Assembly: GCA_016201275.1 (NCBI GenBank)
Contig: JACQDB010000034.1
Span: forward strand, 1-64,000
DNA length: 64,000 nt
DNA from: Acidobacteriota bacterium
Lineage (GTDB): Bacteria > Acidobacteriota > Blastocatellia > UBA7656
Reading direction: 5' to 3'
Shown here piece after piece: positions 42,131 through 51,685 of the stretch (positions are counted from its first letter, which is position 1; every line of letters begins with the position of its first letter). The translations under genes and the position numbers were made by a program. The notes below the pieces were generated by a model that had not been told where the DNA came from, ran no database searches, and saw only the letters and a program-made list of their open reading frames with translations.

Positions 42131-45100
42131 TCAATGGGCATCGCCAATCAACACGAATGCCGCCCAATAAAACGGATGACGGTATTGCGGATTTTGTAAC
42201 AGCTTCAAGGTCGCCTCGCGCAACGCTTCGGCCTTGGCGTCAGCGCCGGGGGCGCGATGCGTTGCGGTTTGCAGATGGCGATGAAATTCCACCATCAAGG
42301 CAGCGGTGCTGGCTTCGTCAACCTTCCATTGACTGACCAGCGTGGCCGATGAACCGGCAACAAAAAAAGCCCACGTCAAACCGATGACGCCTTCGCCGGC
42401 GTTTACTCGCCCACGCGCCGTTTCACAGGCCGACAGCACCACCAAATCCGCCGCCAGATTGAGTTGGGCGATTTCCCAAGCCTCCAAAAAACCATCGTCT
42501 TTGCTGTACCGATGCGCCTGCGAAAACACCAACTGCGAATACATCGGGCTGGCATTATTCAAGATGCCGTGCGTGGCCAGATGCAGTATGCGATAGCTTG
42601 CCGCTTCGCTCTTCAAGCGTTCTTCGCTGGCCTCTTCCCGCGTGTATATGGCGCTGCGACGAGCGCCGTACAAGGTCTTGAGCCGCTTTACTTCGGCTTC
42701 GGTTTCAGGCAACGGCGCAAATTTGTTTGCGCCGTCGGCGGCGGGCGCAGCCGTCGGCTTTGCGGCTTGCGCCGGGGCGTTACCAGCGTTGGCAATCGTC
42801 AGCGCGGGGTTGGCAAAAGCCAATAAATTCGGGGCTTTTTTATCAATGGCCTGACGGTCGCGTTGCTTTGCCATCTCCACAAGCAGCGCCAGAGAGGGCG
42901 CATAAGAGATGGCGAAATGCTCGATCAAATAACTTCCGTCATTGGCTTGCAAGGCTTGAAAAGGCAACTCCCAGAGCGTCGCATCCGGCACGATGAGCAA
43001 ACGGGTTTTGCCTTGCAAGTCGCCTTGCGCGGGTTTGATTAATAAATCGTAAAGCTGGGCTGCCGAGGGGCGAAAGACCAAGTTGTGCGAAGCGAGCAGG
43101 GCGCGAAAATCGCTTACCGCTTTGTCGAGTTCGGTGGGCGTGATGGTCAACTCGTAGGCTTTCAAGATTGGTCTTGCCGGGTCAGTGCTGTTGGTCAATA
43201 CGAACAGATAAACTTTATCTTTGGTTGCGGCATATTCGAGCAGCGCCGTTTGTTTATCGGTCAACAAAGCGGCGGCTTGCGTAGTACGAAAAGGCGGAGG
43301 CTGGCCGCGTTGAACTTTTAATTCGGGATGTCTGGTGTACAGCGCCGCTTGGAAAATTTGTTGATTGGCAAGGGTTTTTTTCAACTGCTCCTGCAAATCG
43401 GCGAGGCGTGCGTCATCGGTTTTCGGGCGCAGGCGTTGGCGTTCGATTTGATTGGTGAGCGCATTGAGGTGGTCTTTCAAAAGGCGCTCTTCGGTTTTTT
43501 CCGCTTCGCTCATGGCTTTGGTGATGGTGACTTTGCCGCTTTGCAATATGCTCAACAGCAAACCGGCTTTGGCGCGTTCGGCATATTCCAACGCCTTGTC
43601 GGTCGCCGCTTCGTTGAGGAGCAAATCTATCAATTGATGATATGGCGAAAGTTTTTTCAACATGAAGTTCTGTTGATTGATGGCCTCGCCAGCCGCCTGG
43701 GTTCGCAACCGTTCGATCATCTCTACAGCTTCCGCAAAGGCTTGTTGCGCTTGCGAGGTTTGCCCCAACATCTTGTAGGCATGGCCTTTGAGCGCCAGCG
43801 AGTACCACAAATCTTCCAGACTGCCGCTATGTTGATCGAGCGCGTAAGCCCGTTCGGCGGTCTGCAAAGCTTCCGCCGGACGCTGCTCCAACAGGTAGTA
43901 AAACGCCAGATTGCCCAACGACCCCGACACGCCTTTTTTATTTTGTACGCTGTCGCGCAACGCCAGACTCTCTTTGAAAGTAGCCAGCGCCTGATCGGGA
44001 TTTCCTTGCTCGTAGTAAATGGTTCCCAAGGTGTTCAACGATTCGGAAACGACTTCGAGGTTGCGCGTTTCTTTGCCGATTTGCAGACTCTCCTGCAAAT
44101 ACTTTGCGGCACGGGCGTAGTCTTGTTGTTCACGATAAATCAAACCGAGGTTGATTAACACGCCGCCCATGCCGGGTTTGTCGCCGAGCGCTCGTTTGCT
44201 GTCGAGGCTCTGATTGAGATAGCGCAACGCCTGGTCATAGTCGCCTTGTCGGTAATAGATGCGCCCGATGTTAGAGAGCGTGTTGGAAATGCCCAGCGCG
44301 TCTTTGACCTCTTCTTTCAACTGCAAACTCTTTTGATAAAACTCCATGGCCATTCGATAGTCGCCTTTGGCGGAATAGATATTGCCGAGGCTGTTTTGCG
44401 CGATAGACATCAAGGATTTGTCGGGTATAGCGGCGCTGGTCGCCAGACTTTTCAGCGCGTATTGCCGCGCCAATTCTTCATCGCCCTGCGAATGATAGAC
44501 ATTGCCGATGTTGGCCTGCATTCCGGCAATGGCGAGTTTGTCGCTGCCCAATTCATAAAGCTCAAGGGCTTTGCGTGCATACGACAGCGATTTGATATTG
44601 TCGCCCAGCGCTCGATAGGTCAGCCCCAGGGCGTTGTCCAAAGCGGCTTGTGCAGAAGTTTCTTTAATCTCCGGCAACAAGGCTTCGGCTTCGTGAAGCG
44701 CGGCCAGCGACGCATTGATATTACCTAGAAAACGCTGCACCGTTCCAAGGTTTCGCAACGATTCAAAGATAGCCAATTGATCGTTCAGGGTTCGACGAAG
44801 CGCCAGCCCCTGTTGAAAAAAATCGAGTGCCTGAGACAAGTGGTTCTGCGAAAAATAGACCGTGCCGATTTTGTGTAGCGCCGAAGCCAGCCCCGCCTGG
44901 TCGTTGATTTGCGCGGCAATTTGACGGGCGACTTGATACGCCTTGAACGCTTGCGACCAGTTGCGTTGACTATAAAATTTGTCGCCCTGCGCCAGTACAA
45001 CTTGTCGCAAGGTTACAGTCAACAGCGTTGGTTCAGCGCGCAACAGAGCCTCGCGTTCGGCGTCCGTAGCGGTTGCCAGCAAGGCCGAAGCGAAGGCTTC

Positions 45101-45199
45101 GGGCGAGGAAAATTGCGTTGACGTTTGTGCCGTGACGAGCGAGAAAACCAGAAACACAAAGAGCGAAGCACACGACCACAGATACTTGTTGTGCGGCAT
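42131..45199 (-). CDS. Exported TPR-CHAT protein (caspase-like peptidase domain)
   Basis: 1,022 residues. A signal peptide or anchor (YLWSCASLFVFLVFSLVTAQ) is followed by about ten tetratricopeptide repeats between residues 55 and 480 (units such as ALGISNTLSNIGRIYYRQGD). A helical linker, a beta-rich part from residue 640 and the CHAT domain (about 720-1020) come next. The catalytic dyad is present: the histidine in ILHLATHG (about residue 877) and the cysteine in VVLSACETARG (about residue 925). It is therefore likely an active cysteine protease that recognises partners through its TPRs. The N-terminus predicts export, unlike cytoplasmic CHAT proteases of defence systems. The neighbouring sigma-factor gene is the only obvious partner. 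Confidence 0.93.
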   Translation of the reverse strand: MPHNKYLWSCASLFVFLVFSLVTAQTSTQFSSPEAFASALLATATDAEREALLRAEPTLLTVTLRQVVLAQGDKFYSQRNWSQAFKAYQVARQIAAQINDQAGLASALHKIGTVYFSQNHLSQALDFFQQGLALRRTLNDQLAIFESLRNLGTVQRFLGNINASLAALHEAEALLPEIKETSAQAALDNALGLTYRALGDNIKSLSYARKALELYELGSDKLAIAGMQANIGNVYHSQGDEELARQYALKSLATSAAIPDKSLMSIAQNSLGNIYSAKGDYRMAMEFYQKSLQLKEEVKDALGISNTLSNIGRIYYRQGDYDQALRYLNQSLDSKRALGDKPGMGGVLINLGLIYREQQDYARAAKYLQESLQIGKETRNLEVVSESLNTLGTIYYEQGNPDQALATFKESLALRDSVQNKKGVSGSLGNLAFYYLLEQRPAEALQTAERAYALDQHSGSLEDLWYSLALKGHAYKMLGQTSQAQQAFAEAVEMIERLRTQAAGEAINQQNFMLKKLSPYHQLIDLLLNEAATDKALEYAERAKAGLLLSILQSGKVTITKAMSEAEKTEERLLKDHLNALTNQIERQRLRPKTDDARLADLQEQLKKTLANQQIFQAALYTRHPELKVQRGQPPPFRTTQAAALLTDKQTALLEYAATKDKVYLFVLTNSTDPARPILKAYELTITPTELDKAVSDFRALLASHNLVFRPSAAQLYDLLIKPAQGDLQGKTRLLIVPDATLWELPFQALQANDGSYLIEHFAISYAPSLALLVEMAKQRDRQAIDKKAPNLLAFANPALTIANAGNAPAQAAKPTAAPAADGANKFAPLPETEAEVKRLKTLYGARRSAIYTREEASEERLKSEAASYRILHLATHGILNNASPMYSQLVFSQAHRYSKDDGFLEAWEIAQLNLAADLVVLSACETARGRVNAGEGVIGLTWAFFVAGSSATLVSQWKVDEASTAALMVEFHRHLQTATHRAPGADAKAEALREATLKLLQNPQYRHPFYWAAFVLIGDAH

Positions 45200-45762
45200 G
45201 AGAACCCTTCAAGCAAACAGAGTTGGTGAGACCTTCTGACTTGCGCCGAGGACAAGTGCTGCTTCTTTTATAGCGCGAAAAAATTTTGCCGAAAAGGGAA
45301 ATCGTTGTCAAAAAAATGCGCTTGTATCGGCGCATAAAAAAATTACCCGCCGCAATATCCGCTGATTTTTTTCATCGTCTTGGATTGAACCCCGAAACTT
45401 CTCAAGATGAGAAACGGAAATTGCTGAAAGCGCGGTTCCGCTGCCCCAACTCAGCAAAGGCGAAAAACTCCGAACGACAACCAGTGAAGCGGTTTCCTGA
45501 TACGGTTGCCGAGACCATGAGATTTTCGCCCGTCCGTTGGCGTGTTACCCCCAAGAATCGCAGAGTGTGCGTTAGGGGAATATGGTGAGGCCTTACACAC
45601 TCTGCGGTTCCTATCCTGCCGCTTTCGTTTCCCTGCTGCCGCAAATCTTCGCCAGCGATTCGCGCCATCGCCAACCCGTGTAGTATTTTCTTTACACCTA
45701 TGAATGCGAAAGCGCAGGGTACGACTTTTGGTATCTATATCTGGAATGGGCGGCTGTGTAGC
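45200..45762. other. Intergenic region upstream of the CHAT gene
   Basis: No gene recognised. A stem, CGCAGAGTGTG with CACACTCTGCG, lies at about 45559-45605. GGGCGGCTGTG at 45748-45758 resembles the family C terminus and suggests a second, broken C end just before element A5. Confidence 0.4.
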
Positions 45763-45860
45763 TAGAGCGTGTCGCATCAATGGGTTTTCTATCCATATAT
45801 TGTGTGTGGTGGTGTAAACATCCACAAAATATGGGGGCTGGAATTCTGCAACACGCTCTG
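45763..45860. repeat. Family A MITE-like element (copy A5)
   Basis: 98 bp with ends GAGCGTGTCGCAT / CTGCAACACGCTC. The left border is TA, the right border has changed to TG. It lies directly beside element C2, as A1 lies beside C1. Confidence 0.83.
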
Positions 45861-45870
45861 GCTACAACTG

Positions 45871-46038
45871 GTTGGGCGGCTGTGCCGCTTTGATGTGCGG
45901 AAAGGCTCGGCCTTTCCGTGAGAGGTCTTTCAATTCTTGCGGCTACACCGCCAACTGGCGGCGTAGCCGCAGGGAGGATCGGCTAGGCTTCCGGCGAGGC
46001 ACAGCCCGCGCCGCACATCAAAGCGGCACAGCCGCAAC
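45871..46038. repeat. Family C inverted-repeat element (copy C2)
   Basis: About 168 bp with inverted ends GGCTGTGCCGCTTTGATGTG and CACATCAAAGCGGCACAGCC. An interior palindrome is built on GGCTACACCGCC and GGCGGCGTAGCC. Closest to copy C0 (3996-4159). Confidence 0.85.
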
Positions 46039-46135
46039 AACGCCGTGCGAAACTTGTATAGATTCCAATGGTCACGCCCAGAAATGATGTTGTTCACAGG
46101 TCAGTTTGTTGATCAATTGAGAGAGCCAAGTTTTC

Positions 46136-48415
46136 ATGCATAATCCTGTTCCTGTCCAACCATTCGATGAAGGAAAATCCGCTTCCTCGCAACGCCAGAT
46201 TATTTTTATGGTCGCGCTCGGCGTGCTGGTTGTCGCGGCCTGCATCACGGCGTTTTTCATCTGCAAAAAAAAGCCCCAGCTGCCGACGAGTCGCTATGCG
46301 GTTGGCAACGTCACCGTATTTGCGGGGGCGGGCTTTCCGGGCGTTCAAGATGGCGTGCGTTTTGAGGCAGCCTTCAGCGACCCTTTCGGCATAGCGGTGG
46401 ATTCACAAGGCTATGTCATCGTCACCGACGCGGGGGCGAGCAATCGCCTGCGGCGCATCACCCCGCAAGGCATGGTCGAAACGCTCGCCGGTTCCGTTGA
46501 AGGCTTTGCCGATGGCGCGGCAACCGAGGCAAAGTTCAATACGCCTTCCGGTCTGGCAATTGATGCCGACGACAATCTCATCATTGCCGACACCTCGAAC
46601 AACCGCATACGCAAACTCGATAAAACGGGGCAGGTGACGACGCTTGCGGGAAGCGGCGAACGCGGCTTGAAAGATGGCGCGGCAAACACCGCGACCTTTG
46701 ATGCGCCCGTCGGCGTGGCGCTTGACCAGCAGGGCAATGTTTATGTTGCCGACACCTACAACGACTGCATACGCAAGATTGCCAGAGACGGACAGGTGAC
46801 GACGCTTGCCGGAAAAGGCGTGGCCGGTTATCAAGACGGGCAGGCGACAGAAGCACTGTTCGACACACCTTGTGGCATAGCGGTTGATCAACAGGGCAAT
46901 GTCTATGTTGCCGACACCGGCAATAACGCGATTCGTAAAATCACTCTGCAAGGCGAAGTCACAACCTACGCGAAAAACGATGATGATGAACAGAGCAGGG
47001 AAGCGCGCTTGAATCAGCCCATCGGCTTGGCTTTCACTCACGATGGGTTTTTGTTGGTGACCAATCATCACAATGGGCGCGTGCAAGTCATCACGCCCGA
47101 AGGCGAGGTGAAATTTTTTGCTGGCAGCACGGCAGGCTTTGCCGATGGCGCAGGCGCAGCGGCGTGCTTGAATGGCGCAGCAGGAATCGCTATGGATCAA
47201 GCAGGCAATCTCTACGTCGCCGACGCCAATAATTATTTGATACGTAAAGTCGCGCCGGTTCCGGCGGCATCCATTGCCGCAACCACTGACCACAATGCCG
47301 AACTTTTCATTCAACCAATAGAGACCAATGCCGATGATGGCGACGCCAACCAGAACGCCGCAAACGCTGTTGCGGCACTGACGACAGCGCCCAAGGGTTC
47401 GATGATTCCGCGTTTGGACAAGGAGACGCTGCGCGCCAACGCGCCGTTTTTGTGGCCGCTGCAACCGCAGAATCAATGGCACGAAGTGGCGGGCGTGGTC
47501 GGCGAAGTGCGCGGCTGGTTTAACGGCGAAGCCCGTGACCATCTGCACAGCGGCTTGGACATTGCCGGAAAGATGGGCGAAGCGTGTCTTTCGATTATGG
47601 ATGAAAAAGTCAGCGCGCCCATTTCCACCTGGGGCTACAACGACAGCGGCGAAGGCATACACATAGGCTTGATGAGCTACATACATATTCGCGTAGGCCG
47701 CGATATGAAAGACCGCATTCAAATCGGCGAGAAATTCAAACCGCGACTCGATGCTCAAGGCGTGATGACAGGCGTGCGGGTGCGGCGCGGCACACGCTTT
47801 AACAGCGGCGATTTTATTGGCACTTTGAATCGCCTCTATCACGTACACATGAACTTGGGGCCGCGTCACGCCGAAGCCAACGCCATACAATTTCCGTTCG
47901 TGAATTTCAAAGACACGATTGCGCCGGTCATCGAAGCCAACGGCATAGAGATACTCGATGCCAACGCGCAGCCCTTCAAGGCGAAAGCGCAGGGGCGTTT
48001 GAAGATCACCGGCGATGTGATGATTGTGGTGACGGCTTATGATCGAGTGGATGGCAATAATCAAAGTCGTAAGCTGGGGCTGTACCAAGTCGGCTATCAA
48101 TTGTTGAACGCCAACGGCACACCCGTAAAAGGTTTTGAACAGCCGCTCATCAATATTGAGTTCAATCGTTTGCCAGCAACCGATGAAGCGGTGAAATTGG
48201 TATATGCCGAAGGCAGCGGCATCAGCGCTTATGGCACGCCTACGACATTCAAATATGTGGTGACCAATCGGGTGCGGGATGGCGAAGCGCGCCGTGGGCT
48301 GTTGCGAACCGCGCTGTTTACAAAGGGCAACTACATCGTCAAAGTGATAGCGGAAGATTATGCGGGCAATCGCGTCGTGGGCAAGGCGACGGAGTTGGCG
48401 ATCACCATAGAATGA
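46136..48415 (+). CDS. Membrane-anchored NHL-propeller protein with an M23 (LytM) peptidase domain
   Basis: 759 residues. A signal anchor lies at residues 22-43 (IIFMVALGVLVVAACITAFF). It is followed by six or so NHL repeats, about residues 55-380, each with the pattern GIAVDQQGNVYVADTGNNAI. After an Asn/Ala-rich linker comes a LytM-like domain. The zinc ligands of the M23 family are visible as HSGLD (H471, D475 by rough count) and HVH (near 568-570), so it may cut peptidoglycan cross-links. The last 150 residues form an unknown beta-rich domain. The extracytoplasmic propeller probably selects or positions the substrate. I know of no characterised protein with this fusion. Confidence 0.87.
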   Translation: MHNPVPVQPFDEGKSASSQRQIIFMVALGVLVVAACITAFFICKKKPQLPTSRYAVGNVTVFAGAGFPGVQDGVRFEAAFSDPFGIAVDSQGYVIVTDAGASNRLRRITPQGMVETLAGSVEGFADGAATEAKFNTPSGLAIDADDNLIIADTSNNRIRKLDKTGQVTTLAGSGERGLKDGAANTATFDAPVGVALDQQGNVYVADTYNDCIRKIARDGQVTTLAGKGVAGYQDGQATEALFDTPCGIAVDQQGNVYVADTGNNAIRKITLQGEVTTYAKNDDDEQSREARLNQPIGLAFTHDGFLLVTNHHNGRVQVITPEGEVKFFAGSTAGFADGAGAAACLNGAAGIAMDQAGNLYVADANNYLIRKVAPVPAASIAATTDHNAELFIQPIETNADDGDANQNAANAVAALTTAPKGSMIPRLDKETLRANAPFLWPLQPQNQWHEVAGVVGEVRGWFNGEARDHLHSGLDIAGKMGEACLSIMDEKVSAPISTWGYNDSGEGIHIGLMSYIHIRVGRDMKDRIQIGEKFKPRLDAQGVMTGVRVRRGTRFNSGDFIGTLNRLYHVHMNLGPRHAEANAIQFPFVNFKDTIAPVIEANGIEILDANAQPFKAKAQGRLKITGDVMIVVTAYDRVDGNNQSRKLGLYQVGYQLLNANGTPVKGFEQPLINIEFNRLPATDEAVKLVYAEGSGISAYGTPTTFKYVVTNRVRDGEARRGLLRTALFTKGNYIVKVIAEDYAGNRVVGKATELAITIE

Positions 48416-48657
48416 GCGTTTGGCGGCGGTTATCGGGGGGGTGCGGCGGACAAGAAAAAACTCGACAAATAAGAAAGAGGCTGGTAGCCTGTTATCGTTC
48501 GTGGCGACAGCGCGCATCACTGTCGCAAGTATTGGTGTTTGGAGCGCGCGTTCTCTGTTCGGAAGTGTCTTGCTTAGACTACCTCACATGACCTTCTTGC
48601 CGGATAGCTAAACCGAGTTCCCTTAACAAGGTGTCAATAGGACAACAGGAGAAAAGT

Positions 48658-49071
48658 ATGAGAATATTCGTTGGTAATCTGTCGTATCAGACGACAGAAG
48701 ATAACCTTACCGCGCTGTTTTCGCAAGTTGGTCAAGTCGAATCAGCTTCAATCGTGACGGACAGAGGCACAGGTCGCTCCCGTGGTTTTGCTTTCGTGGA
48801 GATGGACAATGATGCTGGGGCAAAGGCTATCGAACAATTCAACGGCTATGAGCTGGACGGGCGCACCATTAACGTCAACGAAGCGCGTCCGCGCAATGAA
48901 GGCGGCGGCGGCGGTGGTCGTGGCGGCTTCGGCGGCGGTCGTGGTGGCAGCGGCGGTGGTCGTGGTGGCAGCGGCGGCGGTCGTGGCGGCAGCGGCGGCG
49001 GTCGTGGTGGTTATGGCGGCGGCGGCGGCGGTGGTCGCGGCGGTCGTGATAATCGCGAACCGCGCTGGTAA
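48658..49071 (+). CDS. Glycine-rich RRM RNA-binding protein
   Basis: 137 residues from an ATG after AGGAG. A single RRM occupies residues 1-80, with RNP2 IFVGNL (3-8) and RNP1 RGFAFVEM (42-49). The tail consists almost wholly of GGGRGG/GGSGG repeats (81-130) and ends RDNREPRW. Proteins of this form, known from cyanobacteria (Rbp) and other bacteria, bind RNA and are often cold-induced. The 5' untranslated region could be long (up to 240 nt), which would fit post-transcriptional control, but no known element is recognisable. It ends in a strong terminator at 49091-49118. Confidence 0.95.
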   Translation: MRIFVGNLSYQTTEDNLTALFSQVGQVESASIVTDRGTGRSRGFAFVEMDNDAGAKAIEQFNGYELDGRTINVNEARPRNEGGGGGGRGGFGGGRGGSGGGRGGSGGGRGGSGGGRGGYGGGGGGGRGGRDNREPRW

Positions 49072-49090
49072 GCCGGAATCAATACTGAGC

Positions 49091-49118
49091 AAAAAGGCCG
49101 ATGCAAATCGGCCTTTTT
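49091..49118 (+). terminator. Rho-independent terminator of the RRM gene
   Basis: AAAAAGGCCGAT and ATCGGCCTTTTT form a perfect 12-bp stem closed by a GCAA tetraloop, 20 bp after the stop codon. The flanking A and T tracts let it work in both directions. Confidence 0.93.
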
Positions 49119-49266
49119 GCTTTTGCGATGATTCTCGATGAGCGTTAAAAAATGCCCGGTTTTATTGAGTATTTTGCAGTCTCTGGGAGGGGGACGAGAC
49201 TCTGTTTTCATTTGCTGTTGGTGCTGAAAAAACATCAGGTTTGACCGACGACCAACTTCGCACTCT

Positions 49267-49635
49267 TAGCTCGACTTGGTACATTTTTCAGAGGTAACCA
49301 GCCTTGCTAATCCCACCGATGGGAGTCGCTGGATAGTTAAAGTCCAGCCTACGAAACACCGCAAAACTTCAACCAATCCCCCCGATGGCTGCCGGGGGAT
49401 GCTTAAAACCCAACCTACGCAACGCTGTCAATGATAAACGAATCCCCCCGATGGCAATCGGGGGATAGTTAAAGTCCAGCCTAGCCCGATGCTCAAGGCT
49501 GGATTTTAACCTTCCCCCAACTACCGTCGGGGGGATTGAAAAAAACTTTGCTTGCTGGCTCTGTAGGCTGGATTTTAACTATCCCTCAACTGCCGTTGGT
49601 GTTGTCCAATCTGAAATTGTACAAAGTCGAGCTTA
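49267..49635. repeat. Family E foldback element (copy E3)
   Basis: 369 bp with TA borders. The ends are GCTCGACTTGGTACA and TGTACAAAGTCGAGC. There are five hairpin units, at about 49312, 49378, 49443, 49513 and 49582. The first three point one way and the last two the other. The centre (GCCCGATGCTC) occurs in E2 in the opposite orientation, and the segment AAACTTTGCTTGCTGG is also shared with E2. Confidence 0.85.
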
Positions 49636-49735
49636 GGGTGGTAGATGAAATAACCTGCAAGACTTGAGTGGTTTTCCAATGCCCTGTATGGACGACCCTG
49701 CGGTGGTCGCCCATACAGGGCGTTGACGATACCCA
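49634..49735. repeat. Family D element, damaged (copy D2)
   Basis: From the TA shared with E3 it follows the reverse complement of D1 through GACTTGAGTGGTTTTCCAAT and the interior hairpin (GGACGACC...GGTCGCCC). The second terminal repeat has been lost. Confidence 0.7.
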
Positions 49736-49743
49736 GCCTATCA

Positions 49744-51504
49744 TCAACGCACGATTGGCGGTGTAGCTATCGGAATCAAGGCGATGACTTTTTTGACGTT
49801 CACAAAGCCACGACCAATCTCGACCGGCCCTTCCCAGGTCTCGCGCAATCGCGCAATACGATTCGGCGCGGAGAGTCCCAGGTGTTTGTACCACCACACT
49901 CTGCCATCGTCGAAGATGCCGAGCATCACCCCGTCGCCTGCCGGAACGATTTGCCGAAAACTGTGCCAACCAGTGCCGACTTGTCGCGGCGTCGTCCAAG
50001 AGCGTTCGCCCGTCGCATAGCCGATGTGCTGGTACAGCAGCAGCGTGCCATCCGGTCTGACCGCATAAATTTTGCCCTCGCCGGTCGAAAAAATATCTCG
50101 AAAACCTTGCCACCCCGAACCCACGGCTCTGGGCGCGCTCAAGGTGTTGGCACCGCCGCCGTCCATATAGCCGTTGTGTTTGTACCACAACAACGTGCCG
50201 TCATCTTTGAGCGCGTAGATGATGCCTTCGCCGCCGGAAAAGATTTTCGTGAAGCGCCAGCCGGAAGCGATATTCACCCAGTTCTTCCAGCGAAATGCGC
50301 CCTCATTGAAACCATCGTGCTGCGCCCAACTCAAAGCGCCCTCGTTGGTCAACGCATAGACGCTGTTGCCGCCAGCCGGAATCACATCCTTAAATCCTGC
50401 CCAACCATTGCCCACTCGTCGCGGTCCTTGCCAGGGAGCCGCGCCGCTGTCTTTGCGATACCACATCAAATCGCCATCATTTTTGATCGCATAGATCCAC
50501 AACGGTTGATAACCCGGCGGTGTGGTGCCGAACTTACCAATGAACTGCGCGGGCGGCACGAAAGCACCGAGGTAACGATTGATGTCATCCCAGATCGGCG
50601 CAATCGGCGCATCGGCAGAACGCGGCGTTGAACTGATCCACGCCCAGTTACTGTTGGCGCACGATTGACCAGCGGGACGCCCCGGCAGGCAAGTGCTTTT
50701 GGCTCTGGCGTGAACGCCGAAGAGCAAATCGCCCGAAGCCGTCCTCACAAAAGAGGGGCCGCCGCTGTCGCCTCCGGCAATCATCGGGCCGCTGGAACTG
50801 GGAAACCACACCAGATGATCGCCGCCTTGTCCGGTTTGCTGATCGGTGGTGAAGTTGGCTACACGATAGAGGCCATCGCCTTGTGACGGCATAGCGGTCG
50901 CCCCTGAACCTTGGGCGAATTGATTGATGCCGCGCCCGTAAGCGGTGATGGTCGCAGGCACTAAATCGCCTTGATAGATTTGACGATTGTAGCCTTCATT
51001 CGGGCCGACGAAAGGATCAGCAACGCGAATGATTGCTACATCCATAGGGCGAAAGGAAATGATTCGCATGGACTGTCGCACCTGCGCGCCCTTCGTCCAA
51101 TTGGCGGTCAGGGTGATGCTGTCTTCGGGGGCGTTGATAAACTGTCCCGGATGATCGGGGTCGGGGCTGTCTATGCAATGCGCCGCCGTGATGATCCAGT
51201 TGTTGCGCAGCAAGGAACCGCTACAGCCGCTGCTCAAACTCACCAGCCCAAGTTTTTCCTGATCCGCCGCACTGACCAAGGCCGCGCCTCCGGTCAAGCC
51301 TTGTTGTTGTTGCCCGATGCGCCCATCCTGTTGCGCGCCGACAACGCCGACAAAGGTGGTGGCCAACAGCGCCACCACCGCGATGAGCCAAAGTCGGGTG
51401 TGGCGCTTGCAGCGGTTGAATAAATTAAGCGGCAGAGGTTTTTCGATTCCTGATCTGTCGTTCGTGGTTGGTGATTTCGATTGTGTAATCGTTTCGTGCT
51501 TCAT
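49744..51504 (-). CDS. Trypsin-like serine protease fused to a tachylectin-type beta-propeller
   Basis: 586 residues from the ATG at 51504, preceded by GGAG; a start four codons upstream is less likely. A membrane segment or signal (LWLIAVVALLATTFVGVVGA) is followed by a trypsin-fold domain with His109 (WIITAAHC), Asp155 (MDVAIIRV) and Ser247 (AGGDSGGPSF), an intact triad. From about residue 330 there are repeats of the form GEGIIYALKDDGTLLWYKHN, five to six units, matching tachylectin-2-like propellers that bind sugars. It is probably exported and directed to glycans by the propeller. It is the last gene of the minus-strand group headed by the ECF sigma factor at 53457, and a regulatory link to it is possible but not shown. 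Confidence 0.9.
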   Translation of the reverse strand: MKHETITQSKSPTTNDRSGIEKPLPLNLFNRCKRHTRLWLIAVVALLATTFVGVVGAQQDGRIGQQQQGLTGGAALVSAADQEKLGLVSLSSGCSGSLLRNNWIITAAHCIDSPDPDHPGQFINAPEDSITLTANWTKGAQVRQSMRIISFRPMDVAIIRVADPFVGPNEGYNRQIYQGDLVPATITAYGRGINQFAQGSGATAMPSQGDGLYRVANFTTDQQTGQGGDHLVWFPSSSGPMIAGGDSGGPSFVRTASGDLLFGVHARAKSTCLPGRPAGQSCANSNWAWISSTPRSADAPIAPIWDDINRYLGAFVPPAQFIGKFGTTPPGYQPLWIYAIKNDGDLMWYRKDSGAAPWQGPRRVGNGWAGFKDVIPAGGNSVYALTNEGALSWAQHDGFNEGAFRWKNWVNIASGWRFTKIFSGGEGIIYALKDDGTLLWYKHNGYMDGGGANTLSAPRAVGSGWQGFRDIFSTGEGKIYAVRPDGTLLLYQHIGYATGERSWTTPRQVGTGWHSFRQIVPAGDGVMLGIFDDGRVWWYKHLGLSAPNRIARLRETWEGPVEIGRGFVNVKKVIALIPIATPPIVR

Positions 51505-51685
51505 AATATTCTCCATCCTTTATGGGTCATCTAAAATTCAATTCAATCGGTGGAAGCGATCTTTGTGCTTCCACCTCTGAGTGGTCATGCCTGGCAAATC
51601 ATGTCGCTATGAGAATGGCGGTCTTTTTATCAAGACCGCTTTGGTCGGTTGGTAGTCGTTGATTGCGCTTGCCGCAACCAGCGCC

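Noticed and set aside
42131-45199. CHAT protein as part of a Craspase-like or other immune system
   Set aside because: No cas, gasdermin or nuclease gene nearby, and the N-terminus predicts export, which does not fit cytoplasmic defence.
46403-48520. Open frame of about 700 codons opposite the NHL/M23 gene
   Set aside because: The plus-strand gene has NHL repeats, a membrane anchor and zinc motifs. The opposite frame has no domain and repeats only because the NHL repeats do.
48748-49141. Ala/Thr/Val-rich frames in other phases of the RRM gene
   Set aside because: They result from reading the glycine-repeat DNA in other phases.
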